A stretch of 64,000 bases of DNA, taken from Pseudomonas fluorescens (GTDB taxonomy: Bacteria; Pseudomonadota; Gammaproteobacteria; Pseudomonadales; Pseudomonadaceae). Under the pieces are notes generated by a model. It had not been told where the DNA came from and made no database searches. It saw nothing but the letters and a program-made list of their open reading frames with translations. Positions 55,286-64,000 of the stretch are shown piece after piece. Numbering within the stretch: the first letter of the stretch is position 1; each line of letters starts with the position of its first letter. The stretch lies in assembly GCF_019212185.1 (NCBI RefSeq), contig NZ_CP078138.1, positions 416,501 through 480,500 on the forward strand, in the 5' to 3' direction. Position numbers and translations under genes: made by a program.

Positions 55286-55726
55286 ATGAGTCTTTTGAGC
55301 TTTGTCAAAGAAGCAGGCGAAAAACTGCTGGATCTGCTGACACCGGGTAACGCCAATGCGAGCGAGCAGTTGAAGGAACACATCAGCAAGGTCGGCCTGG
55401 GCAATCCCAACGTGCAGGCCACGGTAGAGGGTGACAAGGTCACTGTGACCGGCGAAGTCGCCAGTCAGGAAGAGAAAGAGAAAATCCTCCTGGCGGTGGG
55501 CAATATCGAGGGTGTGGGCAGTGTCGACGATCAGATCACCGTGACCGGGCCGGTGGTTGCCGCGGCGCGATTTGTGGTGGTGAAGAAGGGCGATACCCTG
55601 AGCGCGATTTCCCTGGCGGTGTATGGCAACGCCAACCACTACAACAAGATTTTTGAAGCCAACAAACCCATGCTCAAGGACGTGAACAAGATCTATCCAG
55701 GACAGACTCTGCGTATTCCTGACTAA
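55286..55726 (+). CDS. BON-LysM protein, Kbp (YgaU)-like
   Basis: 146 residues. A BON domain (about 25-90, NVQATVEGDKVTVTGEVASQ) is followed by a LysM domain (about 95-145, VVKKGDTLSAISLAVYGNAN). There is no signal peptide, as in E. coli Kbp, a cytoplasmic potassium-binding protein of 149 residues. AAGGAG precedes the ATG. A K+ sensing role is taken from the family. Confidence 0.88.
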   Translation: MSLLSFVKEAGEKLLDLLTPGNANASEQLKEHISKVGLGNPNVQATVEGDKVTVTGEVASQEEKEKILLAVGNIEGVGSVDDQITVTGPVVAAARFVVVKKGDTLSAISLAVYGNANHYNKIFEANKPMLKDVNKIYPGQTLRIPD

Positions 55727-55738
55727 CCCATCCAGCGT

Positions 55739-55769
55739 CTCCCACAGAGTGCCCATCGCTCTGTGGGAG
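55739..55769. repeat. Palindrome after the kbp-like gene
   Basis: CTCCCACAGAG (55739-55749) and CTCTGTGGGAG (55759-55769) form perfect arms between convergent genes. No T run. Confidence 0.75.
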
Positions 55770-55777
55770 TGCTGTCG

Positions 55778-56440
55778 CTAGAGCCCTTCGATCAACTGCC
55801 GATAATCCCCCGCCGCCGCAAACTCGGCCGTGTCCTTGGGTGCCTTGCGGCTGTCCGGCACGCTGACCGCGAGTAAGTGCCCAACACCAAAATCCCGCGC
55901 ACTGCGCAGAATCGGCAGGGTGTCGTCGATGAATAGGCTGCGGCTCGGGTCAAAGCCGATATCAGCCTGCAGTGCGTCCCAGAATTGCCGGTTTTCCTTG
56001 GGGAAACCGTAGTCGTGGGAGCTGATCAGCCGCTCGAAGTACGGTGCCAGTTCAATTCTTTCCAGTTTCAGCGACAGCGAATCGCGGTGCGCGTTGGTGA
56101 TCAGGATCACCCGCTTGCCAGCCTGTTTGATCGCCGCCAGAAAGGTATCGGCGTCCGGGCGCATGGCGATCAGGTGCGCGGTTTCCAGCTTCAGCTCGCG
56201 CACCGGCAGTTTCAGTTCGCTGCTCCAGAAATCCAGGCAATACCATTTCAATTGGCCAGCGTTGCGCTCGAACAGCGGCTGCATTTCCAGCTCGGCCATC
56301 GCCCGGCTGATGCCATGCAGTTCGGCGTAGCGCTGGGGCAGGTGTTCCATCCAGAAATGGTTGTCGTAGTGCAGATCAAGCAGGGTGCCGTCCATATCCA
56401 GCAGAACGGTATCGATGTCGCGCCAGGGCAGTGTGGGCAT
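55778..56440 (-). CDS. yrfG: GMP/IMP nucleotidase YrfG (HAD family)
   Basis: 220 residues from the ATG at 56440 (MPTLPWRDIDTVLLDMDGTL). The HAD motif is D15-M-D17-G-T; the later ILITNAHRDSLSLKL and SLFIDDTLPILRSARD are motifs II and IV. YrfG of E. coli dephosphorylates GMP and IMP. It diverges from nudE, as these genes are neighbours in E. coli. Confidence 0.88.
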   Translation of the reverse strand: MPTLPWRDIDTVLLDMDGTLLDLHYDNHFWMEHLPQRYAELHGISRAMAELEMQPLFERNAGQLKWYCLDFWSSELKLPVRELKLETAHLIAMRPDADTFLAAIKQAGKRVILITNAHRDSLSLKLERIELAPYFERLISSHDYGFPKENRQFWDALQADIGFDPSRSLFIDDTLPILRSARDFGVGHLLAVSVPDSRKAPKDTAEFAAAGDYRQLIEGL

Positions 56441-56528
56441 CGCGGACTTCTCCAGCGGTAAACAAATATCCGACATAAACAATCAGGACAGGCCGGGTAT
56501 AGTAACCCGTTCACGTCAAGGAGCCGCC

Positions 56529-57095
56529 ATGCGCCAGAAACCCGAAGTCCTCGCCCGCGAAATCGTCGCCACCAGCCGTCTGTTTTGCGTTGAAGCGGTC
56601 CAGCTGCGTTTCTCCAATGGCGTCGAGCGTACCTATGAGCGTTTGGTTGGCAAGGGCGCTGGCTATGGCGCAGTGATGATCGTGGCAATGCTCGATGCAG
56701 ACCACGCGGTGCTGGTCGAGGAGTATTGCGGCGGCACTGATGCCTATGAAATGTCATTGCCCAAGGGCTTGATCGAGCCCGGCGAAGACGTGTTGGCCGC
56801 CGCCGAGCGCGAGCTCAAGGAAGAAGCCGGGTTTGGCGCCCGGCAACTTGAGCACTTGACCGAGTTGTCGCTGTCGCCGGGCTATATGAGCCAGAAGATC
56901 CAGGTGGTGCTGGCCACCGATCTTTACGAAGAACGCCTCGAAGGCGACGAGCCGGAGCCGATGCGCGTTGATCGGGTCAATCTGCGCGAGCTGGCGGCGC
57001 TGGCGCAGAACCCGCAATTCACCGAAGGGCGCGCCCTGGCGGCACTCTATCTGGCCCGTGACCTGCTGACCCAGCGTGGAGCCTTCCAGCCATGA
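56529..57095 (+). CDS. nudE: ADP compounds hydrolase NudE
   Basis: 188 residues from the ATG at 56529 (CAAGGAG just upstream). The Nudix box runs from G80 to F102 with E86, R94, E95, E98, E99 and G101 in their proper places. NudE splits ADP-ribose, NADH and Ap3A. Its stop overlaps the cysQ start by four bases. Confidence 0.92.
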   Translation: MRQKPEVLAREIVATSRLFCVEAVQLRFSNGVERTYERLVGKGAGYGAVMIVAMLDADHAVLVEEYCGGTDAYEMSLPKGLIEPGEDVLAAAERELKEEAGFGARQLEHLTELSLSPGYMSQKIQVVLATDLYEERLEGDEPEPMRVDRVNLRELAALAQNPQFTEGRALAALYLARDLLTQRGAFQP

Positions 57096-57919
57096 ATTTT
57101 CCCCATCCATTGATGGCGCCGGTGATCGAGTTGGCCCTGCAGGCGGGTGAGGCAATCCTGCCGTTCTGGCGCAGCGGTACCGATGTGCTGACCAAGGCCG
57201 ACGATTCTCCAGTGACCGCTGCGGACCTGGCGGCGCACCACCTGATTGTCGCCGGTTTGACGGCGCTGGATCCGAGTATCCCGGTGCTCTCGGAAGAGGA
57301 CGCCAACATTCCCCAAGCCGTGCGTGCCGGCTGGCAGCGTTGGTGGCTGGTGGACCCGCTGGACGGCACCAAGGAATTCATCGCTGGCAGTGAAGAGTTC
57401 ACCGTCAACATCGCCCTGATCGAAAACGGGCGAGTAGTGTTCGGCGTGGTGTCGATGCCCACCAACGGTCGCTGCTATTTCGGCGGTGCCGGGCTCGGCG
57501 CCTGGCGCGCTGACAAAGACGCTGTACCGTTGCCGATCCAGGCCCGCGAAACACCGCCAGCAGGAGAGGCATTCACCGTGGTTGCCAGCCGCCGCCATTC
57601 CAGCCCGGAACAAGAGCGCTTGCTGGCGGGCTTGAGTGCCAGCCTGGGTGAGTTGCAGCTGGCGAACATCGGCAGCTCGTTGAAGTTCTGCCTGCTGGCC
57701 GAAGGTGCTGCGGATTGTTATCCGCGGTTGGCGCCGACGTCCCAGTGGGATACCGCCGCAGCCCAAGGTGTGCTCGAAGGCGCGGGTGGCGAGGTGCTGG
57801 AGTTGAGCGGCGCTCCGTTCAGCTATCCACCGCGAGAGTCGTTGCTCAATGCCTTTTTCCTGGCCTTGCCGGCGCAGGCGGTGTGGCGCGAAAAGCTGCT
57901 GGAACTGGCGCGGGCCTGA
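57092..57919 (+). CDS. cysQ: 3'(2'),5'-bisphosphate nucleotidase CysQ
   Basis: 275 residues of the inositol-monophosphatase fold. Metal ligands are in VLSEEDANI (about 66-73) and VDPLDGTKEF (88-97), with a third site in WDTAAAQGVL. CysQ removes PAP, the by-product of sulfate assimilation, to adenosine monophosphate. It is coupled to nudE by overlap. It gives a further sulfur link at this end of the window. Confidence 0.93.
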   Translation: MNFPHPLMAPVIELALQAGEAILPFWRSGTDVLTKADDSPVTAADLAAHHLIVAGLTALDPSIPVLSEEDANIPQAVRAGWQRWWLVDPLDGTKEFIAGSEEFTVNIALIENGRVVFGVVSMPTNGRCYFGGAGLGAWRADKDAVPLPIQARETPPAGEAFTVVASRRHSSPEQERLLAGLSASLGELQLANIGSSLKFCLLAEGAADCYPRLAPTSQWDTAAAQGVLEGAGGEVLELSGAPFSYPPRESLLNAFFLALPAQAVWREKLLELARA

Positions 57920-57943
57920 GATTTCAAAGTCGCTCATCAAACC

Positions 57944-58005
57944 TGTAGGAGCCGGCTTGCCTGATGCGCCCTGGTGTGGCGATTCGCTGGCAAGCCAGCT
58001 CCAGG
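57944..58005. repeat. REP-like pair after cysQ
   Basis: TGTAGGAGCCGGCTTGCC from 57944 and GCTGGCAAGCCAGCTCC ending at about 58002 are inverted copies of another REP subtype (GGCTTGCC core rather than GAGCTTGCTC). Confidence 0.7.
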
Positions 58006-58139
58006 TCTGCGTCGTGTACGGCATTCCACAAAACCTACCAGGAGCAGCCCCGGCGGCGTTCTGCTGCTCGCGATGAGGCAATCAGCCACACCGCATCTCA
58101 TGGCTGGCAGCCAGTTTCCAGAGGAGAGAAGGTTGGCTA

Positions 58140-58595
58140 TCAGCGGTGCAACACATACTGCCCGCTGAAGGTTACTGCTGATTCATCGCTGCCAGCGTTG
58201 ACGATCCGCGTCTGCAGGGTCAGGCGGGCTCGGCCGTAGCGTTGGTACATCGTCAGAAATTTCTTCCAGACCGTCGCATCGGGTGCATCGCACAGGGCAA
58301 TCGCGTCGCCGGTGACCGGCAGCGGGTAGTTGATCTGGCCTTCCTGAATCACGATATGGCCGTCCTCGATGCCGGCTTCACGCAGGCGCAGATGCAGCCA
58401 GCCCCAGCCCGCCAATACCGCGCCGCAATACAGGCTGCCGCCGAACATGGTGCTCTTGTGATTGACGTTGGCCGCCAGCGGCAGGTGCAGGCGCAGTTGC
58501 TGGTCCTGCCAGTCGAGCACCGTGAGGCCCATCTCCCGGGTCAGGGGGATGTCGTGGTGCAGGATCGATTCCAGGTAACGGCTGTCGCGGTTCAT
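58140..58595 (-). CDS. YiiD C-terminal-type thioesterase
   Basis: 151 residues of the hotdog fold. The stretch NVNHKSTMFGGSLYCGAVLA matches the C-terminal (thioesterase) domain of E. coli YiiD, here as a free protein without the GNAT half. The substrate is unknown. It lies downstream of the two-component system on the same strand, 35 bases away. Confidence 0.82.
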   Translation of the reverse strand: MNRDSRYLESILHHDIPLTREMGLTVLDWQDQQLRLHLPLAANVNHKSTMFGGSLYCGAVLAGWGWLHLRLREAGIEDGHIVIQEGQINYPLPVTGDAIALCDAPDATVWKKFLTMYQRYGRARLTLQTRIVNAGSDESAVTFSGQYVLHR

Positions 58596-58630
58596 GCAGG
58601 GGCCTCAAGCAAAAGATTGATCGGCACGGC

Positions 58631-60022
58631 TCAGTCGAGTTCGTCGGCGTGGTGCTGGGCGGCATCGGCAAAGTTCAGGCCGTGCTTGCGCAGTTTGTCA
58701 TGCAGGGTCTTGCGCGGCACCCCCAGGGCCTCCGCGACGCTGCGCAGTGAACTGTGGGAGCGCGCCAGTTCGGCGGCGATCAGGTTCCTCTCGAAGCTTT
58801 CCACCTGTTCGCTGAGGTTGCCGCTCGTTATCTGCTGTTGCGGCGCCGGGCTGCCATCGACGGCATTCGAATCCAGCGCCAGTTCCAGGCCCAGAGCAAA
58901 GCGCTCGGCGGCGTTTTGCAGTTCGCGCACGTTGCCCGGCCATGGGTGGCGCAACAACAAGGCACGCTGTCCCGGCAGCAGTTCGTGGGGCGCCAGGCCG
59001 TGGCGTTCGCTGGCTTCATTGGCAAAGTGCTGGAACATCACCAGTGCATCCTCACCGCGCTCACGCAGAGGGGGAATGCGCAATGGCGCGACGTTCAGGC
59101 GGTAGTACAAGTCGGCGCGAAAACGTCCCTGATCGGCGGATTGGCGCAGGTCTTCCTTGGTCGCGGCGATGATGCGGATATCCAGCGGGATCAGTTGATT
59201 GCCCCCCAGGCGTTCGACCACCCGCTCCTGCAGCAAGCGCAGCAGCTTGACCTGCACATCCAGGCTCATGCTTTCGATTTCATCGAGAAATAGCGTGCCG
59301 CCATTGGCGAATTCGAACTTGCCGATGCGGCGCTTTTGCGCGCCGGTGAAGGCGCCCGGCTCATGGCCGAACAGCTCACTCTCGACCACTGACTCGGCCA
59401 GCGCACCAGCATTGATCGCGACGAAAGGGCCGTTGCGTCGGCCCGAGAGATCATGCAGGGCGCGGGCCACCACCTCCTTGCCAGCCCCGGTTTCGCCGAG
59501 GATCAGCACATCGGCCTTGGTGGGTGCCAGTGCGCCGATCTGCTCACGCAGGCGCTGCATCGCCGACGATTGGCCGATCAGTCGCGTGCTCAGCTCATTG
59601 CGATCGCTCAGGGCCAGGCGCAGGCTGCGGTTTTCCAGGACCAGGCGGCGCAGGGCCAGGGCGCGGCGCACGCTGTCGAGCAAGGCATCGCTGGCGAAGG
59701 GTTTTTCCAGGAAGTCATAGGCACCGGCGCGCATCGCCTGTACTGCCAGCGGTACATCACCGTGTCCGGTGATCAGCAATACCGGCAATTCCGGGTCCTG
59801 GGCGTGCAGCTCGGCCAGCAGTTCCAGGCCATCCATGCCCGGCATGCGGATGTCGCTGACCACCACCCCCGGCCAGTCACGACCCAGTTGCACAGCCAGG
59901 CCCTGAGCCTGAGCCAGCGGCAGAATTTTCAAGCCGGCCAGGTCGAGCGTCTGGCTCAGCGCCTGGCGCAGATGGGGATCGTCGTCGATCAGGATGACTT
60001 CAATCCGCTCGTCGATACTCAT
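58631..60022 (-). CDS. Sigma54-dependent response regulator, DctD type
   Basis: 463 residues. Receiver domain with phosphorylated D57 (VVVSDIRMPGMDG), AAA+ core with Walker A GETGAGKE (176-183), an intact GAFTGA loop (223-228), and a Fis-type helix-turn-helix at the end (LRSVAEALGVPRKTLHDKLR). Length and order match DctD; MifR and AauR are close relatives. It likely turns on organic-acid uptake through sigma54. The start overlaps the kinase stop by four bases. Confidence 0.9.
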   Translation of the reverse strand: MSIDERIEVILIDDDPHLRQALSQTLDLAGLKILPLAQAQGLAVQLGRDWPGVVVSDIRMPGMDGLELLAELHAQDPELPVLLITGHGDVPLAVQAMRAGAYDFLEKPFASDALLDSVRRALALRRLVLENRSLRLALSDRNELSTRLIGQSSAMQRLREQIGALAPTKADVLILGETGAGKEVVARALHDLSGRRNGPFVAINAGALAESVVESELFGHEPGAFTGAQKRRIGKFEFANGGTLFLDEIESMSLDVQVKLLRLLQERVVERLGGNQLIPLDIRIIAATKEDLRQSADQGRFRADLYYRLNVAPLRIPPLRERGEDALVMFQHFANEASERHGLAPHELLPGQRALLLRHPWPGNVRELQNAAERFALGLELALDSNAVDGSPAPQQQITSGNLSEQVESFERNLIAAELARSHSSLRSVAEALGVPRKTLHDKLRKHGLNFADAAQHHADELD

Positions 60023-61833
60023 TCACTGCGGTCCTCGGAGGGTTGCAGGCTGACACCGGGTGCACCAGCGCGTAGCCGCAGGGTAATCAAGGCGCCGCCT
60101 TCCTTGTGGTTGGCGAACGACAGTTCACCACCGAAGGCGCGCATCAGGGTTTCGCAGATGGCCAGCCCGAGGCCAAGGCCCTGGGTGCGGGTCTTGGTGG
60201 TATAAAACGGCTCGCTGGCGCGGCCCAGGGCTTCCATGCAGAAACCCGGGCCGTTATCGCGGATGTACAGATTGACGCCCTCAGCGGTGGTTTCGGCACT
60301 CAGCCAGAGTTTGCGCGGCGGACCTTTTTCGGTGAGGGCGTCGAGGGCATTTGCCAGCAGATTGCCCAACACCTGGCGCAGGCGTGTTTCGCCAGCCTCG
60401 ACCCACAACGCGGCCGCCGGCAGGTCGCGGATCAGCTCCACTTCCATGCTCCGGCGGCGCTTGGCCAACAGCGCCAGGGCATCGTCCAGGGCCGGTTGCA
60501 GGGCGACACTTTCCGGGGCGTGGCGGTCGCGCCGGGCAAAGGCGCGCAGGTGGGCGATGATCGAGGCCATGCGCCCGGTCAGTTCGCTGATCAGCTTGAG
60601 GTTGCCACGGGCATCGTCGGTGCGTTGATGGTCGAGGAGGATTTCCGCGTTCTCGGCATAGCTGCGAATCGCTGCCAGTGGCTGATTCAGTTCGTGACTG
60701 ATGCTCGCTGACATGGTGCCGAGCGCCGAGAGTTTGCCGGCCTGCACCAGATCGTCCTGGGCGCGCACCAGCTCCTGCTGCGCCTGCTCACGTTCCAGCA
60801 CTTCTTCCTTGAGGCGGCGGTTGAGGCCTTCAAGGTCGCTGGTGCGTTCGGCCACTCGTGCTTCGAGTTCGCGTCGGGTCCGGGCTTCAAAGTCGATGCG
60901 CTGCAAGTAATGCCGGCGGCGCTGCATCAGCAGCCCGAGCAGCAACATCAGCACCAGTAAGGTTGCGCCGCCGATCACCACGACGTTGCGCACTGGGCGA
61001 TCGATCAGCGTGCGTGGCGCGAGGATGCTGACGCTCCAGCCGGTCTCATCGATCTGCTGGGTCTGGGTCAGCCAGGCGTCGCGGTTGATCAGCAGCGGGC
61101 GCGGATCGAGGGTCGGGTAAGGCTGTACGCCGGCGATGGCCTCGCGTTCTTCGGCGGTCAGCTCGCGGGTGGCGCGGAAACGCCAGTCGGGCCGCGAGGT
61201 GAGGATGACCACGCCGTTGTGGTCGGTCACCAGCAGTTGTTCCGGGGTCTTGCCCCACAGGCTTTCGGTGTGGTCGAGGTCGACCTTGATCACCAGCACG
61301 CCAAGAATGTCCTCGCCATCGCGCACCGCAGCAGCGAAGTAGTAGCCGCGTTTGGTCGAGGTGGTGCCGAGACCGAAGAAGCGCCCAAGGCGGCCTTGCA
61401 TGGCTTCACTGAAATAGGGTCGGAAGGAAAAATTGCGCCCGATGAAACTGTCGGCTTTGTCCCAGTTGGAGGCGGCCAGGGTATTGCCCCGGGTGTCCAT
61501 CAGGTACATCACCTCGGCGCCGGTCTGGGCGCTGATGTTCTTCAGGAAGCGGTTGGCGTTGCCCTGGGTGACGCCGTCATCCGGCGCACCGAGCACGGCG
61601 CGCAGGGCCGGCAGGTCGCCGAGGATCTGTGGCAGCACCTCATAGCGATGCAGGGTGCCCAGCAGGTTGGCGACGTAGAGATCCAGGGTCTGGCGGTTCT
61701 GCCCGGCCAGTTCACTGCGGTAGTAACGCTCGGCCAGTTGCTCCAGCGGCCAGAGCAAGGGTGCCAGGCACAGGGCGAGCAACGCCAGGCTGCGCCAACG
61801 GGGTCTGCGGGGGAGGGCTGGGGTCATGGGCAT
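60019..61833 (-). CDS. Sensor histidine kinase, DctB type
   Basis: 604 residues. Helices at about 15-32 and 282-303 enclose a double PAS-like (dCache) periplasmic sensor (RGNTLAASNWDKADSFIGRN, GRFFGLGTTSTKRGYYFAAA). Next come a coiled-coil linker, H380 in SISHELNQPLAAIRSYAENA, and the ATPase domain (NLLANALDALTEKG, TRTQGLGLGLAICETLM). DctB senses C4-dicarboxylates; MifS and AauS sense 2-oxoglutarate and acidic amino acids. No transporter is adjacent, so the ligand stays open. Confidence 0.9.
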   Translation of the reverse strand: MPMTPALPRRPRWRSLALLALCLAPLLWPLEQLAERYYRSELAGQNRQTLDLYVANLLGTLHRYEVLPQILGDLPALRAVLGAPDDGVTQGNANRFLKNISAQTGAEVMYLMDTRGNTLAASNWDKADSFIGRNFSFRPYFSEAMQGRLGRFFGLGTTSTKRGYYFAAAVRDGEDILGVLVIKVDLDHTESLWGKTPEQLLVTDHNGVVILTSRPDWRFRATRELTAEEREAIAGVQPYPTLDPRPLLINRDAWLTQTQQIDETGWSVSILAPRTLIDRPVRNVVVIGGATLLVLMLLLGLLMQRRRHYLQRIDFEARTRRELEARVAERTSDLEGLNRRLKEEVLEREQAQQELVRAQDDLVQAGKLSALGTMSASISHELNQPLAAIRSYAENAEILLDHQRTDDARGNLKLISELTGRMASIIAHLRAFARRDRHAPESVALQPALDDALALLAKRRRSMEVELIRDLPAAALWVEAGETRLRQVLGNLLANALDALTEKGPPRKLWLSAETTAEGVNLYIRDNGPGFCMEALGRASEPFYTTKTRTQGLGLGLAICETLMRAFGGELSFANHKEGGALITLRLRAGAPGVSLQPSEDRSE

Positions 61834-62046
61834 CGGGTGTCGCCTGAGGGTACGGGTGCATTATGCCTAGGCTGGTTCGGCGAAACACGCGCGCAACGGA
61901 CGTCTGAGCCTGTAAATCATAGCGTGTCGCGAGGTCCAGGCGCGTCACCGGCGTGCCGGGCGCCCGATCACTGACCGCTGCCGGGGGTTGCGTATCGCCC
62001 CGAGCAGTGGCGATATAGGCGCCTTACAAAAAATCCAGGGGTCGTC

Positions 62047-64000
62047 ATGTTGCTCGCCACGTTGATTCATCGCGCCAGTCTGGCCAGTCCGCAAGTCACC
62101 GCCGAGCAGGCGCTGGAGCTGCTGCAAGAGCACTACGGCCTGAGCGGAACGCTGAAATCGTTGGGCAGCCAGCAGGATCTCAACTATCGGCTCGACAGCG
62201 ACCAGGGCCGTTTCGTCCTGAAAATCTGCCGGGGCGATTACGCGGCGCTGGAGCTCGAAGCCCAGCACGCGGCACTCAAGCACCTCGTCGCACACCCCGG
62301 CCTGCACGTACCACGAGTGATTGCCGCGAAGAACGGCCAGGACCTGCTGACCCTCGAACTGGCCGGGCAATCCCTGCATGTGCGTTTGCTCGACTACATC
62401 GAAGGCCAGTCGCTGACCCACCTCGACCACCTTGGCCACGAAGTGGTCGCCGGGTTCGGCCAACTCTGTGGGGAAATGGACCTCGCCTTGGCGGGCTTCG
62501 ATCATCCTGGCCTCGAGCGCACCCTGCAGTGGGACGCCCGCCACGCCAGCGCCCTGACCGAGCACCTGCTGCCGGTGATCGCCGACGAAGCGCAGCGCGC
62601 CCGCCTGGCCGATGCCGCCCAGCGTGCCGAGCGACGCTTGCAGCCATTACAGGCGAAGCTGCCGGTGCAGGCGATCCACATGGACATCACCGACGACAAC
62701 GTGGTCTGGAAGCGTGATCAGCAGCGCCACTGGCAGGTGCAGGGGGTGATCGATTTTGGCGACCTGATCCGCACCTGGCGCATCACCGATCTGTCAGTGA
62801 CCTGCGCCGCGCTGCTGCACCATGCTGATGGCGATCCGATGGTCATCCTGCCGGCCGTGCGCGCCTATCACGCGGTCAATCCCTTGCGTCGCGAAGAGTT
62901 GCAGGCACTGTGGCCGATGATCGTGGCGCGAGCGGTGGTGCTGGTGCTCAGCGGTGAGCAGCAGGTCAGCATCGATCCGCAGAACCAGTACAGCCGCGAC
63001 AACCTGAATCACGAGTGGGAGATTTTCCACGTCGCCACCTCGGTGCCGTTCGAATTGATGGAAGCCGCCATTCTGACGGCCGTCGGTGAGTCGCTGCCGG
63101 TGATCGCCAGCCAGGGTTTCGCACCTTTGCTGCCGAGCCTGGTGGGGCGTGAGTTCGCACTGATCGACCTCGGAGTCTTGAGTGCGCATTTCGAAGCCGG
63201 CAACTGGGAGCAGGAGGGGATCGATCAGCGCCTGCTGCAGGAAGCGGCGGCGGTCCATGGCCTGGCGGCCAGTCGCTATGGCCAGTTCCGCCTGTCGCGC
63301 ACGCAGCCGGACAGCGCCGTCGAGCCGGACACTTGCCCACTGCATGTCGACCTGCAGGTTCCCGACGGGACCACGGTCGAGGCGCCGTTTGCCGGGATCG
63401 TGCACCTAGGCCGCGATGGTCATCTGCAGCTGGACAGCGCGCAGTTGAGCGTGCGCCTGTGGGGCGTCAATCCGTCGCTGCACGCCGGTGCCGCGGTGAT
63501 CAAGGGCCAGGTGCTGGGTGAGGTCCGCGGTGCGCTGCGGGTGCAGTTGAGCCGTGGCGCCGAACTGGATCCGCCGCTGTTCTGCAGTCCCTCGCGAGCG
63601 CCTGCCTGGCAAGCCCTGTGCCCGTCACCGGCGGCGCTGTTGGGGCTGGCCTGCGATGCCGAGGCCGAGCTCGATCCGCACACCTTGCTGGCCCGCCGCG
63701 ATGCCAGTTTTGCCCGTTCGCAAAAACACTATTACGTCGACCCGCCGCGCATCGAACGCGGCTGGCGCAACCACCTGATCGACATGCAAGGCCGCTCCTA
63801 CCTGGACATGCTCAACAACGTCGCCGTGCTGGGTCATGGTCATCCGCGCATGGCCGCCGAAGCCAGCCGCCAGTGGTCGCTGCTCAACACCAACTCGCGG
63901 TTTCACTACGCGGCGATTGCCGAATTCTCCGAGCGTCTGCTGGCGCTGGCACCGGACTCGATGGACCGAGTATTCCTGGTCAACAGCGGCACCGAGGCCA
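62047..64000 (+). CDS. Fusion of APH-like kinase, barrel-sandwich domain and class III aminotransferase (partial, 3' end cut)
   Basis: 651 codons, open at the window edge. Residues 1-310 are an aminoglycoside-phosphotransferase-like kinase with the catalytic loop HMDITDDNVVW and VIDFGDL. About 435-520 resembles an M23/biotinyl-type sandwich (LQVPDGTTVEAPFAGIVHLG). From about 560 the class III aminotransferase begins (HLIDMQGRSYLDMLNNVAVL, then HGHPRMAAEASRQW); the PLP lysine lies beyond the edge. Such fusions are related to phospholyases acting on phosphorylated amino alcohols (ETNPPL/AGXT2L type): the kinase could phosphorylate the substrate and the PLP part remove phosphate. That is inference. 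Confidence 0.85.
   Translation, partial: MLLATLIHRASLASPQVTAEQALELLQEHYGLSGTLKSLGSQQDLNYRLDSDQGRFVLKICRGDYAALELEAQHAALKHLVAHPGLHVPRVIAAKNGQDLLTLELAGQSLHVRLLDYIEGQSLTHLDHLGHEVVAGFGQLCGEMDLALAGFDHPGLERTLQWDARHASALTEHLLPVIADEAQRARLADAAQRAERRLQPLQAKLPVQAIHMDITDDNVVWKRDQQRHWQVQGVIDFGDLIRTWRITDLSVTCAALLHHADGDPMVILPAVRAYHAVNPLRREELQALWPMIVARAVVLVLSGEQQVSIDPQNQYSRDNLNHEWEIFHVATSVPFELMEAAILTAVGESLPVIASQGFAPLLPSLVGREFALIDLGVLSAHFEAGNWEQEGIDQRLLQEAAAVHGLAASRYGQFRLSRTQPDSAVEPDTCPLHVDLQVPDGTTVEAPFAGIVHLGRDGHLQLDSAQLSVRLWGVNPSLHAGAAVIKGQVLGEVRGALRVQLSRGAELDPPLFCSPSRAPAWQALCPSPAALLGLACDAEAELDPHTLLARRDASFARSQKHYYVDPPRIERGWRNHLIDMQGRSYLDMLNNVAVLGHGHPRMAAEASRQWSLLNTNSRFHYAAIAEFSERLLALAPDSMDRVFLVNSGTEA

Noticed and set aside
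1..64000. CRISPR arrays, phage genes, transposases, tRNA or rRNA genes
   Set aside because: The repeats found are isolated REP palindromes in gaps, not regularly spaced arrays. No integrase, transposase or RNA gene pattern was seen.

Overview
The window looks like chromosome from a fluorescent Pseudomonas (P. fluorescens/P. putida lineage). It is GC-rich and densely coded. It carries many short palindromes of the REP type, built around GTAGGAGCGAG...CTCGC, in the gaps between genes. Its gene content (tauABCD, sfnB-like genes, tcyJLN, dcyD, triABC-like RND operon, rimB-rimK, hslR, hslO, pckA) matches that group. No phage, transposase, CRISPR array, tRNA or rRNA was seen. Both edges cut genes: an MFS transporter at the left and an aminotransferase fusion at the right.

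Layout. 1-2.3 kb: a cyanate-type MFS gene and a periplasmic ankyrin gene, divergent from a LysR regulator. 2.6-35 kb: a large sulfur-acquisition region. It holds tonB-exbB-exbD, an RBBP9-type hydrolase, an unusual sigma54 activator without a DNA-binding domain, an orphan MetQ, metQNI, an LLM flavin monooxygenase, two SfnB-like oxygenases, the cystine importer tcyJLN, D-cysteine desulfhydrase, EpsC serine acetyltransferase, tauABCD and gshA. Set into this region are a triABC-like efflux operon, an ATPase, a methyltransferase, a two-repeat Ig-like protein beside a low-GC patch, and a choline transporter with a BetI-like operator. 35-46 kb: a conserved housekeeping block (tex, ompR-envZ, rimB-rimK, hslR, hslO, pckA) that mirrors the E. 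coli order tex-greB-ompR-envZ-pck-hslO-hslR-yrfG-nudE, with insertions. 46-55 kb: accessory genes (DUF1493 protein, a paralogous pair of small proteins, a RecQ helicase, a thioesterase, a glycine-zipper protein, an fdhD/formate-dehydrogenase-like pair with a LysR gene, a Kbp-like BON-LysM protein). 55.8-58 kb: yrfG, nudE and cysQ. 58-64 kb: a second thioesterase, a DctB/DctD-type two-component system and a large APH-aminotransferase fusion.

How the genes work together. Taurine, sulfonates, methionine and cystine enter through three ABC systems. TauD and the flavin monooxygenases release sulfite; DcyD and EpsC handle cysteine; GshA stores it as glutathione; CysQ removes PAP. Several of these units start behind AT-rich islands with ATATTCC/TTATTCC-type motifs, which suggests shared sulfur-starvation control (inferred). 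The most unusual items are the sigma54 activator that lacks a helix-turn-helix and has an altered GAFTGA loop, the TonB system inside the sulfur region, the Ig-like gene beside a low-GC patch, and an orphan terminator that may end a small RNA near 50.9 kb.
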